Positions 35,177 to 44,344 of a stretch of 64,000 nt of DNA are shown piece after piece (positions within the stretch are counted from its first letter, which is position 1; every line of letters begins with the position of its first letter). The notes under the pieces are model-generated. The model searched no databases. It worked only from the letters and a program-made list of their open reading frames with translations, and had not been told where the DNA came from. The stretch is from Mycobacterium sp. GA-1285. GTDB taxonomy: Bacteria; Actinomycetota; Actinomycetes; Mycobacteriales; Mycobacteriaceae. Where the stretch lies: positions 1-64,000 of the forward strand of contig NZ_LQIS01000052.1 in the NCBI RefSeq assembly GCF_001499905.1. Direction: 5' to 3'. Both the position numbers and the translations under genes were made by a program.

Positions 35177-36291
35177 TTCTTGCGGGCGTCGAGCTGTTCC
35201 TGCGTCGCCTCGAGCAACTCGAGCCACGACTTCTCGAATTTCTCCACGCCCTCGTCTTCGAGGAGCCGGAACACGTCGGGCAGGTCGATTCCGATCGACG
35301 AGAGCTTGTCGAACAGCGCCTGCGACTCGTCGGCCGTGCCGGTCACGGTGTCACCGGTGATCACGCCGTGCTCGGCGACCGCGTCGATCGTCTTCTCCGG
35401 CATGGTGTTCACCGTGTTCGGGGCGACCAACTCGGTGACGTACAACGTGTCCGAGTACTCGGGATTCTTCACGCCGGTGGACGCCCACAGTGGACGCTGG
35501 ACGCGGGCGCCGGAACCCTTGAGCGCTTCGTAGCGTTTGCCGCCGACGAACACTTCTTCATAAGCGGCGTAGGCCAACCGCGCGTTGGCGACCCCGGCCT
35601 TACCCCGCAGGTCCATCGCCTCCTGCGACCCGATCTTCTCCAGGCGTTTGTCGATCTCGGTGTCCACCCGGGACACGAAGAACGAAGCGACCGAATGGAT
35701 CTTGGACAGGTCGTGGCCGGCCTCCTTGGCCTTCTCCAGGCCCTCGAGGTAGGCGTCCATCACGAGCCGGTGGCGTTCCACCGAGAAGATCAGCGTCACG
35801 TTGACCGAGATGCCCTCGGCGATCACGGCAGTGATCGCTGGTAGGCCTGCCATCGTCGCCGGGATCTTGATCAGCAGGTTGGGCCGGTCGACGGTCTTCC
35901 ACAGATCGATCGCCTGCAGGACGGTCTTGTCGGTGTCGTGAGCCAACCGTGGGTCAACCTCGATCGAGACCCGGCCGTCCACGCCGTCGGAGAGCTCATT
36001 TTGCTTGGCCAACACGTCGCACGCGTTGCGGACATCGTCGGTGGTGACGGTGCGGATGGTGGCGTCGACATCGGCGCCGCGCTCGGCCAGCTCCTTGACC
36101 TGGCCGTCGTAGGCGTGCCCCTTGGACAGCGCGGCCTGGAATATCGAGGGGTTGGTGGTCACCCCGACGACGCTCTTGGTATCGATGAGCTCTTGGAGGT
36201 TCCCTGACTGCAGTCGGTCGCGCGACAGATCGTCGAGCCACACCGAAACGCCTGCCGCGGACAACGCCGCGAGATTCGGATTCTGAGCCAT
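35173..36291 (-). CDS. tal: Transaldolase
   Basis: Transfers dihydroxyacetone units between sugar phosphates. The 372-aa length fits the longer actinobacterial TalB class. Motifs: [29 protein letters not shown], the Schiff-base Lys in [27 protein letters not shown] and [15 protein letters not shown]. It lies between tkt (25 bp upstream) and zwf (overlap). Confidence 0.95.
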   Translation of the reverse strand: MAQNPNLAALSAAGVSVWLDDLSRDRLQSGNLQELIDTKSVVGVTTNPSIFQAALSKGHAYDGQVKELAERGADVDATIRTVTTDDVRNACDVLAKQNELSDGVDGRVSIEVDPRLAHDTDKTVLQAIDLWKTVDRPNLLIKIPATMAGLPAITAVIAEGISVNVTLIFSVERHRLVMDAYLEGLEKAKEAGHDLSKIHSVASFFVSRVDTEIDKRLEKIGSQEAMDLRGKAGVANARLAYAAYEEVFVGGKRYEALKGSGARVQRPLWASTGVKNPEYSDTLYVTELVAPNTVNTMPEKTIDAVAEHGVITGDTVTGTADESQALFDKLSSIGIDLPDVFRLLEDEGVEKFEKSWLELLEATQEQLDARKK

Positions 36292-36316
36292 AGCTGTGCC
36301 TTTCCTACCGTTCGCC

Positions 36317-38416
36317 TCAGTTGTCTATCGATCGCTCCGCGGCGGCCACCACGGCCTCGGGCGTGAACCCGAACTCACGGAACAACGTCTTGTCGTCGGC
36401 GGACTCGCCGTAGTGCTCGATCGAGATGATCTCCCCGGTGTCGCCGACGAGCTTGTACCAGCTCTGGGCGACGGCCGCCTCGACCGCCACGCGCGCCGAA
36501 ACGCTGGGAGGCAGAACCGAATCGCGGTACTCCTGCGGCTGCGATTCGAACCATTCCACACACGGCATCGACACCACATAGGCGGTGATGTCCTTTTCCG
36601 CCAACTGCTTTCTCGCCTCCACCGCCAGCTGTAGTTCCGAGCCCGTCGCGATGATGATCACATCCGCGTCGCGCACTTCTTCGGGGGAAGCGCCGCCGAG
36701 GACGTAGCCGCCACGGGCCACCCCGTCCGCATCGGTGCCCTCCAGCACGGGGATGCCCTGGCGGGTCAGGATGAAACCGACCGGACCGCTGCCGTTGCCG
36801 CGAGAGATGATGCTGCGCCAGGCATACGCCGTTTCGTTGGGGTCACCCGGTCGAACCACGGACAGGTTCGGGATCGCGCGCAGCGCCGCCAGGTGCTCGA
36901 TCGGCTGGTGGGTCGGGCCGTCCTCACCGAGACCGATCGAGTCGTGGGTCCAGATGTAGATGGTGTCGATGTCCATCAGAGACGCGAGCCGCACCGCGGG
37001 CCGCATGTAATCGGAGAACTGCAGGAACGTGCCACCGAACGCGCGGGTCGGGCCGTGCAGCACGATACCCGACAGGATCGCGCCCATCGCGTGCTCGCGG
37101 ACGCCGAAGTGCAACACCCGGCCGTACCAGTCCGCTGTGAAGTCCGCCGTCGAAATCGACGGCGGCCCAAACGACTTCACACCTTTGATCGTGGTGTTGT
37201 TACTGCCCGCGAGGTCGGCAGAACCACCCCACAACTCCGGCAGCTTCGGCGCGACGTCGTTGAGCACCTGGCCGAACGCGGCGCGGGTGGCCAGCGGCTT
37301 GGAGCCCGGCTCCCAGTAGGTCAGGTCGGAATCCCAGCCGTCGGGCAGTTCCTGAGCCAACAGCCGGTCCAGCAGTTCCTTGCGCTCGGACTCACGCTCG
37401 GCCCACGCGTCAAAGTCGGTCTGCCACTTGGCGTGTGCTTCCTTACCGCGCTGCACGAGCTTGCGGGTGTGCTCGATGACCTCGTCGCGCACCTCGAACG
37501 TCTTGTCGGGATCGAAGCCGAGGATCTTCTTGGTGGCCGCGACTTCTTCCTCGCCGAGCGCCGAGCCGTGCACACCGCCGGTGTTCATCTTGTTGGGCGC
37601 CGGATAGCCGATGATCGTCCGCAGGGCGATGAACGACGGCTTGTCGGTCACCTTCTTCGCCTCGGCGATAGCCTGCTCTATACCGACGACGTTCTCGCCG
37701 CCCTCCACCTCCTGCACATGCCAGCCGTAGGCGCGGTAGCGTGCCGCGACGTCTTCGGAGAGCGCGATGTTGGTGTCGTGCTCGATCGAGATCTGGTTCT
37801 TGTCGTAGAAGACGATCAGGTTGCCGAGTTGCTGGGTGCCGGCCAGCGACGACGCCTCGCTGGTGATGCCCTCCTCGATGTCGCCGTCCGAGGCGATGAC
37901 GTAGATGTAGTGGTCGAACGGGCTCTCACCCCAGGGTGTGTCGGGGTCGAACAAACCGCGCTCGTAGCGCGAGGCCATCGCCATGCCGACCGCGGATGCG
38001 AGGCCCTGTCCGAGCGGGCCGGTCGTGATCTCCACACCCTTGGTGTGGCGGAACTCCGGATGGCCGGGGGTCTTCGACTTGAACGTCCGCAGGGCCTGGA
38101 TGTCGGAGAGTTCCAGCCCGAAGCCGCCGAGATAGAGCTGGATGTAGAGCGTCAGGCTGGAATGCCCGGCCGAGAGCACGAAGCGGTCCCGACCGAGCCA
38201 ATGCACGTCGCTGGGATCGTGGCGCATCTGGCGCTGGAAGAGCGTGTAGGCCAGCGGCGCGAGGCTCATCGCGGTTCCCGGGTGGCCGTTGCCGACCTTC
38301 TGCACCGCGTCGGCCGCCAGCACCCGGACGGTGTCGACCGCCAGCGAGTCGACGTCGGTCCAGTCCTCGGGGTGGTTCGGGCGGGTCAGCTCGGAAATTT
38401 CTTCGAGTGTGGTCAC
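36317..38416 (-). CDS. tkt: Transketolase
   Basis: Thiamine-diphosphate enzyme moving two-carbon units in the pentose phosphate pathway. The 699-aa protein has [21 protein letters not shown], the TPP motif [18 protein letters not shown]...[25 protein letters not shown] and [25 protein letters not shown] at 38416 ([12 protein letters not shown]) has AGGAG 7 bases upstream and matches the M. tuberculosis length; an in-frame codon 17 triplets upstream is less likely. It is the first gene of the pentose-phosphate operon. Confidence 0.96.
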   Translation of the reverse strand: MTTLEEISELTRPNHPEDWTDVDSLAVDTVRVLAADAVQKVGNGHPGTAMSLAPLAYTLFQRQMRHDPSDVHWLGRDRFVLSAGHSSLTLYIQLYLGGFGLELSDIQALRTFKSKTPGHPEFRHTKGVEITTGPLGQGLASAVGMAMASRYERGLFDPDTPWGESPFDHYIYVIASDGDIEEGITSEASSLAGTQQLGNLIVFYDKNQISIEHDTNIALSEDVAARYRAYGWHVQEVEGGENVVGIEQAIAEAKKVTDKPSFIALRTIIGYPAPNKMNTGGVHGSALGEEEVAATKKILGFDPDKTFEVRDEVIEHTRKLVQRGKEAHAKWQTDFDAWAERESERKELLDRLLAQELPDGWDSDLTYWEPGSKPLATRAAFGQVLNDVAPKLPELWGGSADLAGSNNTTIKGVKSFGPPSISTADFTADWYGRVLHFGVREHAMGAILSGIVLHGPTRAFGGTFLQFSDYMRPAVRLASLMDIDTIYIWTHDSIGLGEDGPTHQPIEHLAALRAIPNLSVVRPGDPNETAYAWRSIISRGNGSGPVGFILTRQGIPVLEGTDADGVARGGYVLGGASPEEVRDADVIIIATGSELQLAVEARKQLAEKDITAYVVSMPCVEWFESQPQEYRDSVLPPSVSARVAVEAAVAQSWYKLVGDTGEIISIEHYGESADDKTLFREFGFTPEAVVAAAERSIDN

Positions 38417-38602
38417 AGGCGGACTCCTGGTCGGCGTAGAGCTCTTCTCAGCTGCACTTTCATCCACCCTAGTGCCGCATGCTTCGCTATTGCAGGCCGC
38501 TGGTGCGAGATCCCGGGCGGGATTAGGCCGGTGATTGCACGCGGTCTACCATCGTCTGTAGTAGAAGCCCCGCGCTGCGACCATTTCGACAGGAGTAACT
38601 GC
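38417..38602. other. Divergent promoter region tkt/ctaB
   Basis: This 186-bp interval must hold the promoters for the minus-strand pentose-phosphate operon and plus-strand ctaB. TTGCAC at 38535-38540 followed about 16 bp later by TGTAGT is a possible SigA-type pair for ctaB, with AGGAG 8 bases before its GTG. No clear operator symmetry was found. Confidence 0.35.
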
Positions 38603-39529
38603 GTGAGAGTTCGCGACGTCCACCTCGTCGATGGGGCGCCCACCCGCCTACGCGACCGGCTTCTCGGATACGTCTCGCTGACCAAGCCGCGGGTCATCGA
38701 ACTGCTCCTGGTCACCACGATCCCGGCCATGCTCCTGGCGAGCCGCGGCAGCGTTGACCCGTTGCTGATCATGAACACACTGATCGGCGGGCTGCTTGCG
38801 GCGGCGGGCGCCAATGCTCTGAACTGTGTGGCCGACGCCGACATCGACAAGGTGATGAAGCGCACGGAGCGCAGGCCGCTGGCGCGGGCCACGGTTCCGC
38901 GCAGCCACGCCCTGATCTTCGGGCTTGCTCTGTCCGTCGGATCGTTCTTCTGGCTGTGGTGGACGACCAACATGCTCTCGGCCCATCTCGCGGGCGCGAC
39001 GATAGCGTTCTACGTGCTGGTCTACACGCTGTTGCTCAAGCGCCGCACGCCGCAGAACGTGGTGTGGGGCGGCGCGGCCGGCTGCATGCCCGTGATGATC
39101 GGCTGGTCCGCGGTCACCGGGACGATCGCATGGCCCGCGCTGGTCATGTTCGCGATCATCTTCTTCTGGACACCGCCACACACCTGGGCGCTGGCGATGC
39201 GCTACAAGGAGGACTACCGCGCCGCGGGCGTCCCGATGCTTCCCGCGGTTGCCACCGAGCGTCAGGTCACCAAGCAGATCCTGATCTACACCTACCTGAC
39301 GGTGGCCGCGACGCTGGCGCTGACGCCGGTCACCGGCTGGCTGTACGCGGCGGTGGCGCTGCTGGCCGGCGGGTGGTTCCTGGTGATGGCGCACCAGCTC
39401 TACAACGGCGTGCGTCGCGGCGAGGCGGTCAAGCCGTTGCGACTGTTCCTGCAGTCGAACAACTACCTGGCCGTCCTGTTCCTGGCGCTGGCGGTCGACT
39501 CCGTGTTGGCGCTGCCGACTGTCTTCTAA
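38603..39529 (+). CDS. ctaB: Protohaem IX farnesyltransferase (haem O synthase)
   Basis: Polytopic membrane prenyltransferase making haem O for aa3-type cytochrome oxidase. The 308-aa protein has the Asp-rich motif [21 protein letters not shown], the second loop [24 protein letters not shown], and about nine hydrophobic spans. GTG at 38603 is preceded by AGGAGTAACTGC. The frame is open far upstream, but that part is antisense to tkt and is rejected. ctaA lies ~2 kb downstream on the other strand. Confidence 0.95.
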   Translation: MRVRDVHLVDGAPTRLRDRLLGYVSLTKPRVIELLLVTTIPAMLLASRGSVDPLLIMNTLIGGLLAAAGANALNCVADADIDKVMKRTERRPLARATVPRSHALIFGLALSVGSFFWLWWTTNMLSAHLAGATIAFYVLVYTLLLKRRTPQNVVWGGAAGCMPVMIGWSAVTGTIAWPALVMFAIIFFWTPPHTWALAMRYKEDYRAAGVPMLPAVATERQVTKQILIYTYLTVAATLALTPVTGWLYAAVALLAGGWFLVMAHQLYNGVRRGEAVKPLRLFLQSNNYLAVLFLALAVDSVLALPTVF

Positions 39530-40497
39530 GCCACCAGCACGACCGAACCGACGGTCTTGCGGCCCTGCAGGTCCCGGTGCGCCTGCTCGGCATCGGCGAG
39601 CCGGTAGCGCTCGCTGACCGTGATCGTCAGCGTGCCCGACGCGATCGCATCGAGCAGTTCACCTGCACGCCAGGCGAATTCGTCGGCGGTGCGGGTGTAG
39701 TGCACGAGCGTCGGTCGAGTCAGGAACAACGAGCCCGCCGCGTTGAGCAACTGCGGGTCGAACGGCGGCACCGGCCCGCTCGAGGCACCGAACAACGCCA
39801 GCGTGCCCCGCACCCTGAGGCTGGCCAGGCTGGCTTCGAACGTGGCGGCCCCGACCCCGTCGTACACCGCCGCGACGCCACCGTCGGTCATCTCCTTGAT
39901 CTCGGCGCCGAAGGCCGCCGGGTCGGTCGGATAGTCGAGCACGCGCACCGCACCCGCCTGCCGTGACAACTCGGCCTTCTCCGGCGTCGAGACGGTGGTG
40001 ATGACGCGCACCGCCATGCTGGTCGCCCACTGGGTGAGGATGAGGCCCACGCCGCCCGCGCCCGCGTGCACCAGCACCGAGTCGCCCTGCTGTACCGGGT
40101 ACAGCGACTTGATCAGGTAGTGCGCCGTCATCCCCTTGAGCAGGGACGCGGCGGCCGCGTCAGGGGCCACGCCGTCGGGTACGTAGGCCACGAAATCGGC
40201 TGGGGCGACGCTGTATTCGGCATAGGCCCCGTTGGCCTGAGCGGTGACGACACGATCACCCACCTTCAGCGCGGCGACCCCTTCGCCGATCGCCTCCACG
40301 GTGCCGCACACCTCGTTGCCGACGATGAACGGCGTCTCCCGCGGATACTGACCGGATCGGAAGTACGTGTCGAGGAAATTCACGCCGATGGCCTCGGCCT
40401 TGATGAGCACCTCGCCCGGGCCGGGCGTGGGTTGTGGCTTCTCGACGTAGGTGAGGACTTCGGGTCCGCCGGTCTCTGCGACTTCGATGGCATGCAT
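39526..40497 (-). CDS. qor: NADPH:quinone oxidoreductase (zeta-crystallin type)
   Basis: The 323-aa medium-chain dehydrogenase/reductase has [19 protein letters not shown] at the start, [15 protein letters not shown], and the nucleotide-binding [14 protein letters not shown]. It lacks the zinc-ligand pattern of alcohol dehydrogenases, as is usual for quinone reductases. It corresponds to Rv1454c by position. ATG at 40497 sits at the conserved N-terminus. Its stop overlaps the convergent ctaB stop by 4 bp. Confidence 0.92.
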   Translation of the reverse strand: MHAIEVAETGGPEVLTYVEKPQPTPGPGEVLIKAEAIGVNFLDTYFRSGQYPRETPFIVGNEVCGTVEAIGEGVAALKVGDRVVTAQANGAYAEYSVAPADFVAYVPDGVAPDAAAASLLKGMTAHYLIKSLYPVQQGDSVLVHAGAGGVGLILTQWATSMAVRVITTVSTPEKAELSRQAGAVRVLDYPTDPAAFGAEIKEMTDGGVAAVYDGVGAATFEASLASLRVRGTLALFGASSGPVPPFDPQLLNAAGSLFLTRPTLVHYTRTADEFAWRAGELLDAIASGTLTITVSERYRLADAEQAHRDLQGRKTVGSVVLVA

Positions 40498-40526
40498 GGT
40501 CACATCTTCCCAATATCCTGGCACTC

Positions 40527-41255
40527 GTGAAGCTCGCGCGGCCCGACGTGTTCCATCCGCGCATCGTGTTGGCCGGATGCCCCGCCCTGCCGGAGGGGGA
40601 TGGCGACGACGCCGGCCTGGTCGCGGCGTTGGGTAAGCGCGGGCTGCACGCCCGCTGGATGTCGTGGGACGACCCGGCGACCTTGACGGCGGATCTGGTG
40701 ATCCTGCGGGCGACGTTCGACTACATCGATCGGCTCGACGAGTTCATGTCCTGGACGCACCAGGTGGCCAACCTGCTCAACCCAGCCCGGGTGGTGCCCT
40801 GGAACAGCGACAAGCGCTACCTGGCCGACCTGGCCGCCGCAGGAGTGCCGACGATCCCCTTCTTCGACCCACGCATCGAGGCCGGCGAGACCGCATTGGT
40901 GTTCATCGGCGGCGCGCAGTCACATGCCTTCACGAAGGGTCCAATCCTGCGACAGCCCGAGGCCCGCAGCCCAGCCGACCCCGATTTCGAGGTCTGGGAC
41001 GTCGGGCACCAGGCCCTTGCGGCGGCGGCCGCGCATCTCGACCTGTCTCCGGAGGAGTTGCTCTACGCGCGGGTGGACGTCATCGGCGGACGCGCCGACC
41101 CACGGGTGCTGGAAGTCGCGCTGGTCGAGCCGTCGCTGGGCTGGATGCAGCTGGACGAGGCCACCCGCGACCGACAGCAACGCGAGTTCGTTCTGGCCGT
41201 CGAGTCAGCGCTCGACCGGTTCGGGCTCGGCCCGCTCTCGCATCGACGCCCATAG
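40527..41255 (+). CDS. Conserved hypothetical protein, ATP-grasp/glutathione-synthetase-like
   Basis: The 242-aa protein (Rv1455-like by position) has an N-terminal LVAALGKRGLHARWMSWDDP and VILRATFDYIDRLDEFMSW, resembling the pre-ATP-grasp domain of RimK/GshB-type ligases. NSDKRYLADLAAAGVPTIPF follows, then a shortened C-terminal half (RVDVIGGRADPRVLEVALVEPSLGW). The catalytic centre seems reduced relative to full ATP-grasp enzymes, so activity is uncertain. It is divergent from qor and overlaps ctaA by 51 bp at the 3' end. Confidence 0.75.
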   Translation: MKLARPDVFHPRIVLAGCPALPEGDGDDAGLVAALGKRGLHARWMSWDDPATLTADLVILRATFDYIDRLDEFMSWTHQVANLLNPARVVPWNSDKRYLADLAAAGVPTIPFFDPRIEAGETALVFIGGAQSHAFTKGPILRQPEARSPADPDFEVWDVGHQALAAAAAHLDLSPEELLYARVDVIGGRADPRVLEVALVEPSLGWMQLDEATRDRQQREFVLAVESALDRFGLGPLSHRRP

Positions 41256-42155
41256 CGCGGCGGTCGCGGCGGTGCACAGTGCGGCACCTGCGACGTGAAC
41301 CGCCACCAACGCGGCGGGCACGTCCAACGCGTACTGCACGCGCCCCACCAGAGCCTGGGCAGCGACCAGGGCGAGCAGTACCGCGAGTCGCCTCACGACA
41401 GGTCGCGGCGCGGCCACGGCTCGCAGCGCGAACGCCAGCGCCACCAACAGCGACAGGTATGCCACCAGCAGCGTGGCGTGAATCTGCACCAACGTCACGA
41501 TCTCCACCTGCAACCGCGGTACCGGCGCCTCGATGCTCTTGTCCCCGGCATGCGGCCCGGCGCCCGTGACGAAAGTGCCGGTCACGAGCACGGCGGCCAG
41601 CGCGAGACCAGAGAGGAAAGTGAGCTGGCGCAACGGTTTCGGCACACGGCGAATCGGCACGCCGTCGTCGGGCTCGCCGATCTTGACGAATAGCAGCACG
41701 GCGAGCCAGACCATCGTCATCGAGACCAGCAGATGGATGGCCACGGTCCACCAGAGCAGGCCGGTCAGCACCGTGATGCCGCCGATGACGGCCTGTGCCA
41801 CTGTCGAGGCAGGCATCAGCCACGCGTAGATGAGCACTTCGCGGCGGCGACGGGCCCGTGTCACAGCCAGCACGGCCGCCGCCGCGGTGAGCACGACGAG
41901 GAAGGTGACCATGCGGTTGCCGAACTCGACGGCCTGATGCACGACGGGCACCTCGGCGACCGGCACCGGCGTGAAACTGCCCGGGAAACACTGCGGCCAG
42001 GTCGGACAACCCAAGCCGGACGCCGTGACGCGGACGATCGCGCCCGTCACCGAGATTCCGCCCTGGGTCAGGATGACGAGGAAGGCGATGACGCGCTGGG
42101 CCCGCAGGCTGGGCAGCGGCAGCAGATCGACCAGCCGCAAGAAGGCGCGTCGCAC
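41205..42155 (-). CDS. ctaA: Haem A synthase (CtaA/COX15)
   Basis: Oxidises haem O to haem A for cytochrome aa3. The ~316-aa membrane protein has eight hydrophobic spans and conserved haem-ligand histidines in VVHQAVEFGNRM, VAIHLLVSM, QIHATLLV and AVHVAGAA. It also has the signature GAIVRVTASGLGCPTWPQCFPGS, with a Cys pair that can form a disulfide. GTG at 42155 is chosen (VRRAFLRLVDLLPLPSLRAQR); a TTG eight codons upstream is possible. Works with CtaB encoded ~2 kb away. Confidence 0.92.
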   Translation of the reverse strand: MRRAFLRLVDLLPLPSLRAQRVIAFLVILTQGGISVTGAIVRVTASGLGCPTWPQCFPGSFTPVPVAEVPVVHQAVEFGNRMVTFLVVLTAAAAVLAVTRARRRREVLIYAWLMPASTVAQAVIGGITVLTGLLWWTVAIHLLVSMTMVWLAVLLFVKIGEPDDGVPIRRVPKPLRQLTFLSGLALAAVLVTGTFVTGAGPHAGDKSIEAPVPRLQVEIVTLVQIHATLLVAYLSLLVALAFALRAVAAPRPVVRRLAVLLALVAAQALVGRVQYALDVPAALVAVHVAGAALCTAATAALWASMRERAEPEPVER

Positions 42156-42207
42156 GGTTCCGATGGTAGAGCAGCGCAACTACAAGCCGTAGTAGCGGGT
42201 GAGCCGG

Positions 42208-42777
42208 CTACCGAGGCGACACGAACGGCACCAGTACTTCGTCGACGAGTTGTACGACCAGATCGTCGTCGATGCGGTCGCCGGTGATCAGCAGCCGATG
42301 CCACAGCACGCTCTGTCCCAATTCGCGGGCGATCTCGACTGGAACGTCGGCGCGCACGTCGCCGCGGGAGACGCCGCGCGCGAGCAGCGCGGCCATTTCC
42401 TCCTTGCGCCAGCCGATGACGCCGTTACGGAAGGCTTCGGTGAGGTTCGGGTCGTGGGAGCCCGCCGCGATCGCGGCCCGGATCACCGCCGCCCGAGGGC
42501 CGGTGAACAGCGCGGCCCATCCACGCAACACAGCGAGCATGTCGCCGCGGTAGCTGCCGGTGTCCTCGTGCGGGATGGCCTCGGTGGCGATGCCTAGCAG
42601 CGTGTCTCGGAGCAGGGCGGCGGCGTCCGGCCAGCGCCGGTACAACACGGGTTTGCTTGTCGCGGCCGCCGCGGCGACGGCCTCCATCGTGACGCCGGCC
42701 GGGCCGTGTCGGGCGAGGAGCTCGAGCGCCGCGTCACGGATCGCGGCGTCGAGTTCTTGTCCGCGGCGACGCGCCAT
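42208..42777 (-). CDS. TetR family transcriptional repressor of the adjacent hydrolase gene
   Basis: The 189-aa protein has the TetR helix-turn-helix at residues ~10-60 (AAIRDAALELLARHGPAGVTMEAVAAAAATSKPVLYRRWP) and a ligand-binding helical domain of the AcrR type. It is divergent from the hydrolase gene, with 89 bp between starts. That gap contains two 20-bp near-palindromes 46 bp apart, so it probably represses itself and the hydrolase until an effector binds. The effector may be the hydrolase's aromatic substrate; this is inference. Confidence 0.9.
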   Translation of the reverse strand: MARRRGQELDAAIRDAALELLARHGPAGVTMEAVAAAAATSKPVLYRRWPDAAALLRDTLLGIATEAIPHEDTGSYRGDMLAVLRGWAALFTGPRAAVIRAAIAAGSHDPNLTEAFRNGVIGWRKEEMAALLARGVSRGDVRADVPVEIARELGQSVLWHRLLITGDRIDDDLVVQLVDEVLVPFVSPR

Positions 42778-42791
42778 CCACCACTCCTTTG

Positions 42792-42811
42792 AAGAAACGC
42801 TTGCGTATCTT
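42792..42811. promoter_or_regulatory. TetR operator copy 1
   Basis: AAGAAACGC-TT-GCGTATCTT is an inverted repeat with a single mismatched pair in the arms. It lies 14 bp before the tetR start on the other strand. A second copy lies 46 bp away. Confidence 0.72.
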
Positions 42812-42837
42812 AGCGCGCAGGGTTAGCGTCTGGTTAT

Positions 42838-42857
42838 AAGAAACGCATCCGTATCTT
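42838..42857. promoter_or_regulatory. TetR operator copy 2
   Basis: AAGAAACGC-AT-CCGTATCTT repeats copy 1 with two changes. It directly precedes the AGGAG ribosome site of the hydrolase gene (ATG at 42867), so a bound repressor would block transcription of the hydrolase. Confidence 0.72.
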
Positions 42858-42866
42858 AGGAGAAGC

Positions 42867-43550
42867 ATGACACGCCCGGTGCTTTATCCGCTCCGCTCCG
42901 TCGACACCGCGACGGTGCAGTACCTCGACCATCGCCACGGCAGGCGCCGCATCACCATCGACCACCGGCCGCTTGGGGGCGTGACTCCCGCGATGCTTCT
43001 GGACTGGTTCACGCACCTCGGCGAAACGATGGTGTACGGGGGAGAAGTCATAGACCGCTATCTCGCCTGGCATCCGATCGATCACATTCACTGGGCTTTG
43101 GCGCGTCCGGCGCCAGGAGGTGGAGCGGCCGATGGCGCGCAATTCCGCATGGTCGAGGCGTTCGGCGGCCGACCCGAGTACAGGATCGACGAGATCGCGC
43201 GGGTCGAGAAGCTCGACGAGACCGGCATCCGACTGGTCAAACGGGTCGCGGGAATTCCGATCTTCCAGCTGGAGCACACCTGGTCTGCCGGCACCGACGG
43301 TGCCCACTACGTGACGGTGATGGATCTCGGCGGGCGGTCGCCGCTGCTCTCTGGCGTCAACAGCATCGTGCGCCGACGCTTTCCGGTGGACAAGACGCGC
43401 GCGTGGGTGAAGCACAACATCGAAGAGGTCGGACAGCTCGAATATCTGCTGCCGCTACTGGCGTCAGGTGAAGCGGAACCAGCGCAGCGCGCACACCGAG
43501 GCGATCGCGCCCCAAACGGCGAGCACCAGAAGGCCGAACCAGTCCACTGA
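42867..43550 (+). CDS. DAPG hydrolase (PhlG)-like family protein
   Basis: The 227-aa protein resembles the 2,4-diacetylphloroglucinol hydrolase (PhlG) family, which cleaves a C-C bond in acylated phenols using zinc. Visible features: MLLDWFTHLGETM, RYLAWHPIDHIHW (candidate metal His), FRMVEAFGGRPEYRI, and near the C-terminus WVKHNIEEVGQLEYLLP, which keeps the HxxxE spacing of the second zinc pair. The last ~28 residues (GEAEPAQRAHRGD...) lie antisense to the ABC permease gene and look non-conserved. Controlled by the divergent TetR. The natural substrate is unknown. Confidence 0.75.
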   Translation: MTRPVLYPLRSVDTATVQYLDHRHGRRRITIDHRPLGGVTPAMLLDWFTHLGETMVYGGEVIDRYLAWHPIDHIHWALARPAPGGGAADGAQFRMVEAFGGRPEYRIDEIARVEKLDETGIRLVKRVAGIPIFQLEHTWSAGTDGAHYVTVMDLGGRSPLLSGVNSIVRRRFPVDKTRAWVKHNIEEVGQLEYLLPLLASGEAEPAQRAHRGDRAPNGEHQKAEPVH

Positions 43551-44252
43551 CAGCGTCATCGCCTGGGTCAGCGCCTCGGTGAGGGCGCCGGCCGGCGTCA
43601 ACCGGGCCACCCACTGCGCCGCGGACGGCACCATGCCGCCCTCGAGGCCGCCCTCGAGCGTCAGCGCGCCGAGCCCAGCGAAGACGAACCACAGCAAGTT
43701 CCCCAGGGCCAGGACGATCTCGGCGCGCAGGGTGCCGCCGAGTAACAGGCCCAGCGCCGCGAAAACCGCTGTGCCCAAGGCGATCACCGCCGCACCGAGC
43801 GCGAGTCCCGCAAGGTTGGGCCGCCAGCCGAGCGCCACCCCGATGGTGCCCAACACGATCGCCTGCAGGAAAACGACCGCGACCACCGCCAACGACTTGC
43901 CCGCGATGATGCCCCACACAGGAAGCGCTGTGGCGCCTAGGCGTTTGAGCGCTCCGTAGCGGCGGTCGAACGCCACGGCGATCGCCTGCCCGGTGAACGC
44001 GGTGGAGATCACCGCCAGCGCCATGATCGCAGGCGCGAACGTCGCCGCCCGGTTCGGTCCGAACGAGCCGAGTGGCAGCAGCGTCAAGCCCACCAGCAAG
44101 GTGATCGGGATGAACATCGTCAGCAGCAGCTGTTCGCCGTTGCGCAACAGCAGCCGCAACTCCAGGCCGAACTGCGCGGCGAGCATCTTCTGCACGGTGG
44201 CCGGGCCAGGGTCGGGTGAGAACGTGCCCGGCGCAAAGCGATTCGTCGTCAT
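43464..44252 (-). CDS. ABC-2 type transporter permease (DrrB-like)
   Basis: The 262-aa membrane protein has six hydrophobic spans in the ABC-2 pattern (LLLTMFIPITLLVGLTLLPL near residue 50; ALAVISTAFTGQAIAVAFDRRYGALKRLGATALP; SVDWFGLLVLAVWGAIASVCAL at the end). It pairs with the ATPase encoded upstream and matches Rv1457c by position. Daunorubicin-type exporters are its closest functional class, but the cargo here is unknown. ATG at 44252 comes from the last of three tandem 32-bp repeats. Confidence 0.87.
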   Translation of the reverse strand: MTTNRFAPGTFSPDPGPATVQKMLAAQFGLELRLLLRNGEQLLLTMFIPITLLVGLTLLPLGSFGPNRAATFAPAIMALAVISTAFTGQAIAVAFDRRYGALKRLGATALPVWGIIAGKSLAVVAVVFLQAIVLGTIGVALGWRPNLAGLALGAAVIALGTAVFAALGLLLGGTLRAEIVLALGNLLWFVFAGLGALTLEGGLEGGMVPSAAQWVARLTPAGALTEALTQAMTLSVDWFGLLVLAVWGAIASVCALRWFRFT

Positions 44253-44344
44253 AGTTTTTGGTTCCTCGCGCAAGCGCTCGTCATAGTTCTTGGTTCCTCG
44301 CGCAAGCGCTCGTCATAGTTTTCGGTTCCTCGCGCAAGCGCTCG
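44249..44344 (-). repeat. Three tandem 32-bp repeats carrying RBS and ATGA
   Basis: Three copies (44249-44280, 44281-44312, 44313-44344) differ at only two positions. On the minus strand each copy starts CGAGCGCTTGCGCGAGGAAC and ends ACTATGA, so each contains a GAGGAA ribosome site and an ATG. Because each ATG opens an 11-codon frame (MTSACARNQ-K/E-L) ending at the TGA inside the next copy's ATGA, the array is a chain of overlapping minicistrons between the drrA-like stop and the drrB-like start. The third ATG starts drrB. Confidence 0.85.

Noticed and set aside
36893-38602. Very long N-terminal extension of ctaB
   Set aside because: The frame is open for 570 codons upstream but lies antisense to tkt. 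The haem O synthase starts at GTG 38603 with a good ribosome site.
44249-44344. CRISPR-like array
   Set aside because: Three 32-bp units are directly abutting with no spacers, and they carry ribosome sites and ATGA codons of the flanking operon genes. No cas genes are nearby.
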